The notes beneath the pieces were generated by a model that saw only the letters and a list, made by a program, of their open reading frames with translations, made no database searches and had not been told where the DNA came from. The position numbers were made by a program, and so were the translations under genes. DNA of 64,000 nt, taken from assembly GCF_015476655.1 (NCBI RefSeq), contig NZ_JABFHF010000026.1:19733-83732 (forward strand), given 5' to 3'. This DNA is from Aquiflexum lacus (GTDB taxonomy: Bacteria > Bacteroidota > Bacteroidia > Cytophagales > Cyclobacteriaceae). Below, piece by piece: positions 56,059-64,000 of this stretch; position 1 is the stretch's first letter, and every line of letters starts with the position of its first letter.

Positions 56059-57015
56059 TTATTGACTGACAACAGTTGCCATTGAATGCTTGTTCATTAA
56101 CTGCGCAATAGCTCCTTCTTTTAATGCGAAATTGGAACAAACCAAAATAGAAACCGGAACCAGCTTCAAAATATATGTTATCAAGCAGGAAGCTACTACA
56201 ATCATATCCACCCGCATAGGAATCATTCCCTGAATATTAAGACGTTCTTCTTTGTTGAGTGTCAAAAGCTTTTCTGCGATTATTTCAAATTCTGCTCTTG
56301 GAAGGTGAAAAACCTGCTGGTTTTTTGATTTTATTTGCTGAAGAGAAGCGAAATACATGTCTGTTAATGTATCGAAAGTTCCAGAGGCACCAACAAGACC
56401 TTTTGGGTTGAACTTCAGAATAGCTTCTTCCAAGTCAAATAATTTTTCTTTAAGGTAAAAAGTAAGGTTTTCAACTTCTTCCGGAAGTATTGGATCGTGA
56501 TAATGGAATAAATCAAGCAATCTCTGTCCCCCTATTTCAAAGCTTTGTCTCCAGAAAGCTTCAACTGAGTTGCCAATAATAAATTCAACAGATCCGCCAC
56601 CTATGTCCATCATCAGATAGGTCTCCCCATTTAAAGAACCACTGAATCTAATACCTTCATAGATCATCTGTGCTTCTTGTATACCGTCTATGACATTGAC
56701 TTCGATTTGAAAAAGTTCTTTTATTTGTTTTACAAACTCACTTCCATTTTGGGCATTCCGTACAGCACTGGTGGCAAAAGCAAAAATATTCTGGATCCCT
56801 TCCCCATCAATCATACTTCTAAAGTGTTTCAAAGTATGAAATGCTCTTTTGACTGCATCAGGATGGATATTATTTTGACTAATCCCTCCCTGCCCGATTT
56901 TTACAGGAATTTTTTCTTTATAAATAGTATTGTATTTATCCCCATACAGTTCAACCAACAACAAATGGAATGTGTTGGTACCCATGTCTATTATCGCTGC
57001 CTTAGTCGGATTCAT
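56059..57015 (-). CDS. Ppx/GppA-family phosphatase
   Basis: 318 residues, the short two-domain form. IIDMGTNTFHLLLVE (about 8-22) is the phosphate-1 motif, MDIGGGSVEFIIG the second and GLVGASGTFDTL the third. It cleaves polyphosphate or pppGpp. It is divergent from the acyl-CoA carboxylase gene, with 161 bases between. Confidence 0.88.
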   Translation of the reverse strand: MNPTKAAIIDMGTNTFHLLLVELYGDKYNTIYKEKIPVKIGQGGISQNNIHPDAVKRAFHTLKHFRSMIDGEGIQNIFAFATSAVRNAQNGSEFVKQIKELFQIEVNVIDGIQEAQMIYEGIRFSGSLNGETYLMMDIGGGSVEFIIGNSVEAFWRQSFEIGGQRLLDLFHYHDPILPEEVENLTFYLKEKLFDLEEAILKFNPKGLVGASGTFDTLTDMYFASLQQIKSKNQQVFHLPRAEFEIIAEKLLTLNKEERLNIQGMIPMRVDMIVVASCLITYILKLVPVSILVCSNFALKEGAIAQLMNKHSMATVVSQ

Positions 57016-57146
57016 CCCGCCTTAATTTTGGTTGTGCGAATATAGAAAGTTTATCTTAAAACCATTGTTTGGACAAATTATTATGTTTTGAAATTGATCG
57101 CACTTAGGTTGGTCAAGAATTATTTTCTCCCTTTATTGTCCTTACT

Positions 57147-57154
57147 TATATTTG
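57147..57154 (+). promoter_or_regulatory. -7 promoter box of the acyl-CoA carboxylase gene
   Basis: TATATTTG matches TAnnTTTG, 22 bases before the start codon at 57177. A TTTTC element 19 bases before it is a weak -33 candidate. Confidence 0.4.
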
Positions 57155-57176
57155 ATAGGATTAAACCTAAAAGCTA

Positions 57177-58766
57177 ATGGAAATGGAAAGTGAAATTAAA
57201 GGTGTTTATACACTTCCAAGTAATAAAGACAAATTTGAATTGTTGAAGAAAAAAAATGAAGAAGCATTGCTTGGTGGAGGGGAAAAAAGGATTGAAGGGC
57301 AGCATAAAAAAGGAAAATTAACCGCAAGGGAAAGAATCCATTTGCTTCTAGATGAAGGCTCATTTCAGGAAATAGACAAATTTGTCATGCACAGGGCCAA
57401 GGATTTTGGACTTGACAAAGAGCATTACCTTGGTGATGGTGTAGTTACCGGTTATGGGGAAATCAATGGGCGGTTGGTCTATGTGTATTCCCAGGATTTC
57501 ACAGTTTTTGGCGGTTCTCTTTCGGAAACCCATGCAGAAAAAATCTGCAAAATCATGGATATGGCCATGAAAAATGGTGCGCCGGTAATAGGCTTGAATG
57601 ATTCAGGTGGTGCCAGGATTCAAGAAGGGGTGGTTTCTTTGGGGGGGTATGCAGATATATTTTATAGAAACACTTTAGCATCAGGGGTAATCCCTCAGAT
57701 TTCTGCCATCATGGGGCCATGCGCAGGAGGAGCTGTTTATTCACCTGCCATAACTGATTTTATATTGATGGTTGAAAACACCTCATATATGTTTGTGACA
57801 GGTCCGAATGTGGTTAAAACTGTGACTCAGGAAAATGTCACTGCAGAAGAGTTGGGCGGCGCTAGTACCCATAGTACTAAAAGTGGAGTGACACATTTTG
57901 CCTGTGCCAATGAATTGGCCTGTATCCAACATATCAAAAAGTTACTCAGCTATATGCCTCAAAACTGTGAGGATACGGCTCCTGTTTATGCTTATGAGTT
58001 AAAAGAGGATGAGGCAAGGCAAGTTTTGGATACTATTATTCCTGACAATCCAAACCATCCCTATGATATCCGTGATGTGGTTGAAGGGATATGTGATGAA
58101 GGGTCATTTTTGGAAGTTCATAAAAATTATGCAGAAAATATTGTTGTTGGTTTCGCAAGGTTAGCGGGTCGAAGTATTGGGATTGTGGGTAATCAACCAC
58201 AATCTCTGGCTGGCGTTTTGGATAATCATGCTTCTATAAAAGCAGCAAGGTTTGTAAGATTTTGTGATTCATTTAATGTACCACTTTTGGTTTTGGTAGA
58301 TGTTCCCGGATTTTTGCCAGGTACAGATCAGGAATGGAATGGGATTATTACCAACGGCGCCAAATTATTGTATGCATTTTCTGAGGCTACTGTCCCAAGA
58401 ATTACCGTTATAACCAGAAAAGCTTACGGAGGCGCATACGATGTGATGAATTCGAAGCACATCGGTGCAGACCTGAATTTTGCATGGCCCACAGCTGAAA
58501 TCGCGGTAATGGGGGCTAAAGGTGCATCGGAAATTATCTTTAAAAGAGAAATTGCGGAATCAGAAGACCCTGAAGGGAAATTGCAAGAAAAGATAGATGA
58601 TTATACCGCAAAATTCGCCAATCCCTACCGTGCAGCCCATAGGGGCTTTATCGATGAGGTCATCATACCTTCTGAAACCAGAGAGAAATTAATAAGAGGC
58701 TATAAAATGCTAGAAAATAAAGTAGATAAACTCCCAAGGAAGAAGCATGGGAATATTCCGCTGTAG
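57177..58766 (+). CDS. pccB: Acyl-CoA carboxylase beta (carboxyltransferase) subunit
   Basis: 529 residues, the size of propionyl-CoA carboxylase beta. The N-terminal carboxyltransferase half has [13 protein letters not shown] and [12 protein letters not shown] (the first oxyanion loop) and the C-terminal half [15 protein letters not shown] and [11 protein letters not shown] (the second). It moves CO2 from biotin to acyl-CoA. The alpha/biotin subunit is not in the window. The methylmalonyl-CoA decarboxylase alpha chain is a close alternative. Confidence 0.88.
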   Translation: MEMESEIKGVYTLPSNKDKFELLKKKNEEALLGGGEKRIEGQHKKGKLTARERIHLLLDEGSFQEIDKFVMHRAKDFGLDKEHYLGDGVVTGYGEINGRLVYVYSQDFTVFGGSLSETHAEKICKIMDMAMKNGAPVIGLNDSGGARIQEGVVSLGGYADIFYRNTLASGVIPQISAIMGPCAGGAVYSPAITDFILMVENTSYMFVTGPNVVKTVTQENVTAEELGGASTHSTKSGVTHFACANELACIQHIKKLLSYMPQNCEDTAPVYAYELKEDEARQVLDTIIPDNPNHPYDIRDVVEGICDEGSFLEVHKNYAENIVVGFARLAGRSIGIVGNQPQSLAGVLDNHASIKAARFVRFCDSFNVPLLVLVDVPGFLPGTDQEWNGIITNGAKLLYAFSEATVPRITVITRKAYGGAYDVMNSKHIGADLNFAWPTAEIAVMGAKGASEIIFKREIAESEDPEGKLQEKIDDYTAKFANPYRAAHRGFIDEVIIPSETREKLIRGYKMLENKVDKLPRKKHGNIPL

Positions 58767-58809
58767 TAAAATTGTTAATTAACTAATCACTAATCCACCC
58801 ATCACCATT

Positions 58810-59877
58810 ATGACTCCATCCAATAACTTTCTCTACAAATACCTCAACAATGCCTCACCAACTGGCTTTGAAGCTTCAGGGCAAAAAATATGGTTGGAAT
58901 ATATCAAGCCTTTTGTGGACACATACTTCACCGACAATTACGGAACTGTAGTAGGGGTAATCAATCCTGATGCAGCGTTTAAGGTTGTGATTGAAGCACA
59001 TGCCGACGAAATCAGTTGGTTTGTCAACTTTATCAATGCTGATGGATACATCTATGTCCGTCGCAACGGTGGTTCAGACCACATGATTGCCCCTTCGATG
59101 CGCGTGAATATCCATACTGATGATGCTGTGATTCCTGGAGTTTTTGGTTGGCCTGCTATCCATACAAGGAAGGAAGGAAAAGAAGAAGCTCCCACTTTGG
59201 ATAATATCTTCATCGATGTAGGTGCAAGAACAAAAGAAGAAGTGGAAAAAATGGGAATCCATGTCGGCTGCGTGATCACCTTTAAAGATGAATTACATGA
59301 ATTGAATGAAAAATTCTATTCGGGAAGAGCACTTGACAATCGGATAGGCGGCTACATGATTGCCCAAGTGGCCAAAAAAATTCATGATTCCAAAGTTAAA
59401 CTACCTTTCGGACTTTATATTGTCAATGCGGTACAGGAGGAGATTGGACTCAGAGGAGCGGAAATGATTGCCGCAAAAATAAAACCGCATGTCGCTATCA
59501 TTACAGATGTGTGCCATGACACCACAGCACCCATGTACAATAAGGTAACAAGTGGAGAACAGATTGCAGGCAAAGGGCCGGTCTTGACTTACGGTGCAGC
59601 AGTTCACAAAAAATTACTCGATCTGATCATTGGCACCGCCAAGAAAAATGACATTCCATTCCAAAGGGCCGCTGCGTCGAGAAGTACAGGAACGGATACG
59701 GATGCTTTTGCTTATTCCAATGAAGGGGTACCTTCGGCTTTGATTTCCCTTCCATTGAAATACATGCACACGACCGTAGAAACAGCAAGCAAAGAAGACA
59801 TCGAAAATGTCATTTTGCTGATGTATCAGTTTTTGTGTGAATTGGATCTTAAGTATGATTTTAGGTATATAAAATAA
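58810..59877 (+). CDS. M42-family aminopeptidase
   Basis: 355 residues. The two-metal site can be traced: H64 (EAHADEISW), D176 (ALDNRIGG), the catalytic E210 and E211 (AVQEEIGLRG), D233 (TDVCHD) and a late histidine in KYMHTTVE. Such enzymes are large tetrahedral aminopeptidases; some were mislabelled endoglucanase. It is in the cytoplasm. Confidence 0.9.
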   Translation: MTPSNNFLYKYLNNASPTGFEASGQKIWLEYIKPFVDTYFTDNYGTVVGVINPDAAFKVVIEAHADEISWFVNFINADGYIYVRRNGGSDHMIAPSMRVNIHTDDAVIPGVFGWPAIHTRKEGKEEAPTLDNIFIDVGARTKEEVEKMGIHVGCVITFKDELHELNEKFYSGRALDNRIGGYMIAQVAKKIHDSKVKLPFGLYIVNAVQEEIGLRGAEMIAAKIKPHVAIITDVCHDTTAPMYNKVTSGEQIAGKGPVLTYGAAVHKKLLDLIIGTAKKNDIPFQRAAASRSTGTDTDAFAYSNEGVPSALISLPLKYMHTTVETASKEDIENVILLMYQFLCELDLKYDFRYIK

Positions 59878-59891
59878 GTCCATAGACTTCA

Positions 59892-59917
59892 GTCCACATT
59901 GGGCGACCTGTGTGGAC
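59892..59917 (+). terminator. Hairpin between the M42 peptidase and the metal-binding protein genes
   Basis: A 7-bp stem GTCCACA/TGTGGAC (59892-59898 with 59911-59917) 15 bases after the peptidase stop, followed by CTTTC only, so it is a weak terminator or attenuator. A GTG start for the next gene would lie inside the stem. Confidence 0.4.
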
Positions 59918-59939
59918 TCTTTCCCATGGACGGTTGCCT

Positions 59940-60704
59940 ATGAATTTTAAAGATCAACTTCAGCGAACAATTTTTCTTCCCTTTCCCCCAAAAAGGATTG
60001 TATCTTTGGTTCCATCGCAGACGGAGCTTTTGGTGGATTTGGGTTTAAAGCATAGTTTGGTCGGTGTGACCAAGTTTTGTGTCCATCCCAAGGGGCTAAA
60101 AAAAGAGAAGACAATTATAGGAGGCACAAAAAGCTTTCATTTTGATAAGATAGATTCGCTGAAGCCAGATTTGATCATTGGGAATAAGGAAGAAAACTAC
60201 AAGGAAGGGATAGATAAATTGTCTGAAAAATATCCGGTATGGATGAGTGATATTTATACCTTGGAAGACGCCTTTCAGATGATGCTTGGAATAGGGCAGG
60301 TTACCGGTACAATGAAAAAGGCCGAAGTTTTGGTACAAAAGATCAGAAGCGGTTTGGATTTTGTACCCAAAAGAAAAGCAACTGCAGTTTACCTGATTTG
60401 GTATGACCCTTTGATGGCTGCCGGTAAAAACACCTTTATTGAAGAAATGCTATTAAGAGCGGGTTTTGTCAATATGATGGCAAAAGACCGCTACCCCGAG
60501 TTTTCCCTAGCGGAACTCAAGGCTTTGGCACCTGAATATTTGTTGTTGAGTTCCGAACCTTATCCATTCAAGCAAAAGCACTTAAATGAGTTTGCTTCAC
60601 TTATGCCTCAGTCCAAGATCCTTTTGGTAGATGGGGAAATGTTTTCATGGTATGGCAGTAGATTGTTATTATTTAAAAGGTATTTAGACTTTTTTGACCA
60701 GTGA
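59940..60704 (+). CDS. BtuF-like metal-chelate-binding protein
   Basis: 254 residues from the ATG at 59940, where the family start (NFKDQLQRTIFLPFPPKRIV) begins; a GTG 30 bases upstream is in a hairpin. It has two Rossmann-like lobes joined by a long helix (about 120-150), as in helical-backbone receptors for vitamin B12 or iron-siderophores. There is no signal peptide, so it may be cytoplasmic, unusual for a binding protein but common for this Bacteroidota group. No transporter genes are adjacent. Confidence 0.75.
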   Translation: MNFKDQLQRTIFLPFPPKRIVSLVPSQTELLVDLGLKHSLVGVTKFCVHPKGLKKEKTIIGGTKSFHFDKIDSLKPDLIIGNKEENYKEGIDKLSEKYPVWMSDIYTLEDAFQMMLGIGQVTGTMKKAEVLVQKIRSGLDFVPKRKATAVYLIWYDPLMAAGKNTFIEEMLLRAGFVNMMAKDRYPEFSLAELKALAPEYLLLSSEPYPFKQKHLNEFASLMPQSKILLVDGEMFSWYGSRLLLFKRYLDFFDQ

Positions 60705-60817
60705 TTTTTTATCCATACAAAATCCACCGTTTGTAAAATTATCAAACATACTAAAGAACTTTTTTAAATTTTTTAATTAACTTTTCTGCTCCTTAAATTA
60801 ACAACATCCCCAAAATC

Positions 60818-62167
60818 ATGAAGCAACAAAGAAGGAACTTCCTTAAAAAACTGGGAGCAACAGGAGCAGTTGCTGCTCTGAGTCCAATAGTTTTTACCAA
60901 TGAATCCATTGCAAAAGAATTTCTTGACAGACCCCAGATTTTTGATAGTGAGAATAATTCGACACTGCGCCTTGCCCTCATCGGTGCAGGAATTATGGGG
61001 ACTGAAGATACTAATACGGCCTTAAGGCATCCCAATGTGGAACTGGTTGCCGTCTGTGATTTGTATCAGGGAAGATTAGAATCTGCCAGGCAAAAATGGG
61101 GGGATCATCTTTTTGTAACCCAAGACCATAAAGAAATTCTGAAACGAAAGGATGTGGATGCGGTGATTATTGCCACTCCCGACCATTGGCATAAGCAAAT
61201 CAGCATAGATGCTATGAATGCAGGTAAACACGTTTACTGCGAAAAGCCCATGATCCATTCGGTTAAAGAAGGTATGGATGTAATCAATGCCTGGAAAAAA
61301 TCCAATAAGGTAATGGTGGTGGGCAGTCAAGGTGTGTCCTCATTGGGAAATGAAAAAGCCAAGGAGCTATTGGCAGCAGGTGTCATTGGTGATCTGGTAT
61401 ATGCTGAAGGTTTTTGGGCCAGAATGTCTCCTGAAGGAGCATGGCAATATAACGTGCCCAAAGACGGCAATGAGCAAACGGTGGATTGGAAAAGGTATAT
61501 ATCCAATACCAAAAGTAGGGATTGGGATCCATTGCGGTTTTTCAGGTGGAGAAACTATCTTGATTATGGGACAGGGATGTCAGGTGATCTTTTTGTACAC
61601 CTTTTTTCAAGTTTACATTTTATTACAGATTCCTATGGCCCAAATAAAGTATCTGCAATGGGAGGCTTGAGGTATTGGAAAGACGGTAGAGAAGTACCGG
61701 ATGTGTTGTTGGGTACATTTGATTATCCTGAAACAGACCAACATGCTGGATTTAATTTGTCTCTCCGGTGTAATTTCGTAGATGGAACAAGTGGGACCAC
61801 TTATCTAAGGATAGTGGGTACCAAAGGCTCAATGGATGTGAAATGGGAAGAGGTGGTTGTGAAAATGAATTCCACCGCCATGAGTGATGATCCTTTTTTA
61901 CAGGAACAAGCCAGGCTGAGAGGGGAAACAGAAACAAGAGCTAAGATATTGCCGCCACGAGAACAGGTTTATACAGCTGAAAGGTCGTGGAAAGGGGCCC
62001 ATTATGACCATTTTGGAAATTGGTTTCATGCCATTAGAACTGGAGGAACAGTTGCTGAGGATCCTGTTTTTGGTTTTAGGGCTTCAGCCCCGGCTTTATT
62101 ATGTAACGACAGTTATTTTCAGAACAAATTCATCAATTGGGATCCTGTAAATATGAAATTAATATAA
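60818..62167 (+). CDS. Tat-exported Gfo/Idh/MocA-family oxidoreductase, operon leader
   Basis: 449 residues with a twin-arginine signal (QRRNFLKKLGATGAVAAL). LALIGAGIMGTEDTNTA (about 51-67) is the NAD-binding start and HVYCEKPMIHSV (about 139-150) contains the catalytic EKP lysine. It is first in an operon with two DUF1080 genes (8-base gap, then a 4-base overlap). Related proteins oxidise sugar C3 hydroxyls; a role in 3-keto-glycoside chemistry is inferred from the DUF1080 partners. Confidence 0.88.
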   Translation: MKQQRRNFLKKLGATGAVAALSPIVFTNESIAKEFLDRPQIFDSENNSTLRLALIGAGIMGTEDTNTALRHPNVELVAVCDLYQGRLESARQKWGDHLFVTQDHKEILKRKDVDAVIIATPDHWHKQISIDAMNAGKHVYCEKPMIHSVKEGMDVINAWKKSNKVMVVGSQGVSSLGNEKAKELLAAGVIGDLVYAEGFWARMSPEGAWQYNVPKDGNEQTVDWKRYISNTKSRDWDPLRFFRWRNYLDYGTGMSGDLFVHLFSSLHFITDSYGPNKVSAMGGLRYWKDGREVPDVLLGTFDYPETDQHAGFNLSLRCNFVDGTSGTTYLRIVGTKGSMDVKWEEVVVKMNSTAMSDDPFLQEQARLRGETETRAKILPPREQVYTAERSWKGAHYDHFGNWFHAIRTGGTVAEDPVFGFRASAPALLCNDSYFQNKFINWDPVNMKLI

Positions 62168-62175
62168 CCTAGAAA

Positions 62176-62934
62176 ATGAAAAATAAGATAATTGGATTGA
62201 TAGTTATGACATGGTTCTTCAATGCGTGTAGCAGTGAAAAGAATGAAACAACCACAGATGAAGAGGTAGAAGTAGTGGTAGTTGCTGATAATACCTTGAC
62301 TGAAGAAGAAAAATCAGTTGGCTGGATGCTTCTTTTTGATGGTGTCGATCCTGATGGATGGAGAGCATTTAATGGAGAAGAATTCCCTGAAGGTTGGATT
62401 GTAGAGGATGGTTCTCTTAAGGCATTAGGATTAGGGGGAGATATAGGAGGTGATATCGTCTTTGCACCATTGGATTTTGAAGAGTTTGAAATGGAATTCA
62501 CTTGGAAAATTGGTTCAGGTGGGAATAGTGGTGTTTTTTATCACGTGGTTGAAGACCCTAAATATGCCGCTCCTTATGAAACAGGACCGGAATATCAGGT
62601 TATAGATCAATTGGGATTTGAGCATCCTTTGGAAGATTGGCAGTCTTTGGCATCTGATTATGCAATGTATCCGGGTGATATTGAAGGCGTGGTCAAAGCT
62701 GCGGGCGAATGGAATGTGTCAAGGATTGTATTTTCCCAAAATGGAGCCAGTTATTGGTTAAACGGCAAAAAGACCTTGGAATTCATTCCTTATTCTGAGG
62801 ATTGGACAGAAAGAAGAAACAGTGGTAAATGGGATGATTTCCCTGATTATGCCAAATCAAAAAGAGGATTGATTTCTTTACAGGACCATGGCAGTGAAGC
62901 TTGGTTTAAAAACATAAAAATAAGACCCCTATGA
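62176..62934 (+). CDS. DUF1080 lipoprotein (3-keto-disaccharide hydrolase family)
   Basis: 252 residues. A lipoprotein signal ends FFNAC (Cys near residue 18), followed by an acidic spacer (about 25-45) and a concanavalin-like DUF1080 domain (WMLLFDGVDPDGWRAFN at about 49-65; NSGVFYHVVE; YWLNGKKTLEF). DUF1080 proteins split 3-keto-glycosides after oxidation by Gfo/Idh partners. It acts at the cell surface or in the periplasm. Confidence 0.85.
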   Translation: MKNKIIGLIVMTWFFNACSSEKNETTTDEEVEVVVVADNTLTEEEKSVGWMLLFDGVDPDGWRAFNGEEFPEGWIVEDGSLKALGLGGDIGGDIVFAPLDFEEFEMEFTWKIGSGGNSGVFYHVVEDPKYAAPYETGPEYQVIDQLGFEHPLEDWQSLASDYAMYPGDIEGVVKAAGEWNVSRIVFSQNGASYWLNGKKTLEFIPYSEDWTERRNSGKWDDFPDYAKSKRGLISLQDHGSEAWFKNIKIRPL

Positions 62935-63536
62935 AAAAAATAAATATTGTCGCCTTGTCGGCGGCTATTGTATTATTAGCTTTTGCCTTTCAGGGCAAAA
63001 AGGAGATATCTTTATTCAATGGTAAAGATCTTTCTGGATGGATTATTTATGGTACTGAAAAATGGTATGTTGAAGATGGTCTATTAATTTCTGAAAGTGG
63101 ACCTGACAAGGAATATGGTTACTTAGGTACCAAGAAAGCTTATAAAGATTTTGAATTGAATCTTGAATTCAAGCAAGAGGCAGATGGTAACAGTGGTGTT
63201 TTTATTAGGTCTACAGTAGATGGTACAAAAGTTTCAGGTTGGCAGGTTGAGGTAGCTCCTCCTGGCCATGATACAGGCGGCATCTATGAATCATATGGCA
63301 GGGGTTGGTTGATTAAACCTGATAAAGAAAAAGACAGTGTCTTAAAATATGGTGATTGGAATAAGATGAGAATTGTGGTGAATGGGGATAGAGTTGTATC
63401 TTATCTTAATGGAGTTGAAATGGTGGATTTTTCTGATGAGAAAATCGGAAAAGGAAAAGGTGGCATTTTGCTTCAGATTCATGATGGCGGAGGAATTAAG
63501 GTGTATTGGCGAAATATCACATTGGTTCCTTTTTAG
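62931..63536 (+). CDS. DUF1080 protein, second copy
   Basis: 201 residues. A signal peptide (about 1-22) leads directly into the DUF1080 domain: ISLFNGKDLSGWIIYG, WYVEDGLL, NSGVFIRS and GGIYESYGRGWL. It lacks a lipobox Cys, so it is probably soluble in the periplasm, unlike the lipoprotein copy. It overlaps the previous gene by four bases. Only moderate similarity links the two copies, so they may act on different linkages. Confidence 0.85.
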   Translation: MKKINIVALSAAIVLLAFAFQGKKEISLFNGKDLSGWIIYGTEKWYVEDGLLISESGPDKEYGYLGTKKAYKDFELNLEFKQEADGNSGVFIRSTVDGTKVSGWQVEVAPPGHDTGGIYESYGRGWLIKPDKEKDSVLKYGDWNKMRIVVNGDRVVSYLNGVEMVDFSDEKIGKGKGGILLQIHDGGGIKVYWRNITLVPF

Positions 63537-63561
63537 ATTATTATCCGAGATAAAGGAAAAG

Positions 63562-63598
63562 AATGCCACCCGTTTTAAGCTCGGGTGGCATTTTTTAA
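63562..63598 (+). terminator. Intrinsic terminator of the DUF1080 operon
   Basis: An 11-bp perfect stem AATGCCACCCG and its complement (63562-63572 with 63582-63592), 9-base loop, followed by TTTT. Confidence 0.9.
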
Positions 63599-63658
63599 TT
63601 TTGTAGGGTTGGTTATCAGTGACATAAATCATATAGGGAAATTTATTTTTGATAGTTC

Positions 63659-63689
63659 TTTGTCTTTTAAAAAAGGCTTGGCATCTTTG
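63659..63689 (+). promoter_or_regulatory. rrn promoter P1
   Basis: TTTG (63659-63662) and CATCTTTG (63682-63689) are separated by exactly 19 bases. This fits TTTG-N19-TAnnTTTG with one mismatch in the -7 box. Confidence 0.6.
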
Positions 63690-63756
63690 CAATCCCAAAA
63701 GGGGGATAGATCATAAAGTGTTACAAGGGATTTTATTTTTTTAAGATAATTTCTTC

Positions 63757-63783
63757 TTTTGTAGAAATTATTTCTTACCTTTG
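63757..63783 (+). promoter_or_regulatory. rrn promoter P2
   Basis: TACCTTTG (63776-63783) is a perfect -7 box. The nearest TTTTG (63757-63761) is only 14 bases upstream, closer than usual, so the -33 element is uncertain. Confidence 0.55.
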
Positions 63784-63789
63784 CACTCC

Positions 63790-63988
63790 TGTTTTACGGG
63801 TAGAAAAGAATAATATAACGGCGCGAGTCGACGATGACCGGGAAAGCCCGGTCAAAAGTTCATTGAAATGTTGAAGACGAAACGAATGAGAATCCGGTCG
63901 GAGCTTTAGGGTGAAGGCCGGAGGATAAAGAATGGAACAAGAACGGGGCAGGAAACAAGCCTTCTTAAATGAAGGCACAACAAACTAT
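63790..63988 (+). other. rRNA leader with boxA-like element and hairpins
   Basis: The 5' leader of an rRNA operon. It holds an 8-bp hairpin TGACCGGG/CCCGGTCA (63835-63854), a boxA-like GTTCATTGAAATG (63858-63870) that would recruit antitermination factors, and a 6-bp hairpin GCCTTC/GAAGGC (63959-63976) just before the 16S gene. The last may be part of the processing stem that closes with the 3' side beyond this window. No ORF here is credible. The gene-free stretch runs from 63537 to the window end. Confidence 0.65.
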
Positions 63989-64000
63989 ACAATGGAGAGT
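63989..64000 (+). rRNA. rrs: 16S ribosomal RNA gene, first 12 bases only
   Basis: ACAATGGAGAGT lines up with the 5' end of 16S rRNA (E. coli AAATTGAAGAGT, before TTGATC). The window ends here, so the rest of the gene is not visible. The promoters and boxA-like leader upstream support the call. Confidence 0.8.

Noticed and set aside
59892..59930. Cobalamin riboswitch before the BtuF-like gene
   Set aside because: A short hairpin is present, but the conserved B12-box sequence and the multi-stem fold are absent.
63775..63978. Open frame on the minus strand over the rRNA leader
   Set aside because: The region has promoters, boxA and hairpins of an rRNA leader; the frame has no protein features.

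Overview
The window looks like chromosomal DNA from a member of the Bacteroidota, most likely order Cytophagales and close to Cyclobacteriaceae. The family-level placement is an inference from gene content; no marker was compared against a database. Supporting signs are the Bacteroidota-type -7 box (TAnnTTTG), with a TTTG element about 19-20 bases upstream before L31 and at one rrn promoter; lineage-typical families (DUF4249, DUF4293, DUF4397, DUF1080, a RemB/Wzi-like barrel, a TonB-dependent receptor with a carboxypeptidase-regulatory-like N-terminus); a type B L31; and AT-rich intergenic DNA. Coding density is high. No tRNA, CRISPR array, insertion sequence or prophage was seen.

Layout. 0-10 kb: a saccharopine dehydrogenase-like gene, then a minus-strand outer-membrane operon (IPT/kelch lipoprotein, TonB receptor, DUF4249 lipoprotein), then trmN6, rnhA, marC, a class V aminotransferase and aroQ. 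10-18 kb: a vapBC toxin-antitoxin pair sits between aroQ and xerD, followed by pyrD, ftsK, lolA and pyrF. 18-29 kb: two MsbA-like ABC exporters, truA, a DUF4293 protein, a cystathionine gamma-synthase-type enzyme, a YifB/ComM ATPase, a RemB/Wzi-like barrel and a flavodoxin-reductase-like enzyme. 29-33 kb: a five-gene minus-strand membrane cluster with creD and a small winged-helix regulator, carrying two copies of an identical 19-bp palindrome. 33-36 kb: an accessory patch with a DUF2281-type antitoxin, the wreck of its VapC partner, and two near-identical Uma2 genes flanking an unknown gene.

36-45 kb: L31, then a tight plus-strand run (GlmU-like protein, holB, a RimK-associated aspartic protease, rimK, hemC, a cyclophilin lipoprotein, an RmlD-like reductase), an NSS-family transporter, a lone receiver domain and a small barrel protein. 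46-52 kb: a large sortilin-like BNR-repeat protein, divIC/ftsB, a small outer-membrane protein, the cysE-cysM pair and a DUF4397 lipoprotein. 52-63.5 kb: a metabolic region with two Tat-exported Gfo/Idh/MocA oxidoreductases, a kelch protein, an Ldh-type dehydrogenase, Ppx/GppA, an acyl-CoA carboxylase beta subunit, an M42 peptidase, a metal-chelate-binding protein and two DUF1080 proteins. The Gfo-DUF1080-DUF1080 operon fits the 3-keto-glycoside route of glycan breakdown. The window ends 12 bases into a 16S rRNA gene, after its promoters and leader.

Most of the window is housekeeping. The best candidates for something undescribed are the creD cluster with its paired palindromes, the duplicated Uma2 genes around an unknown membrane protein, and the exported DUF1080/Gfo operon. 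Dispersed palindromic and seven-base-period intergenic repeats are also unexplained by the gene calls.
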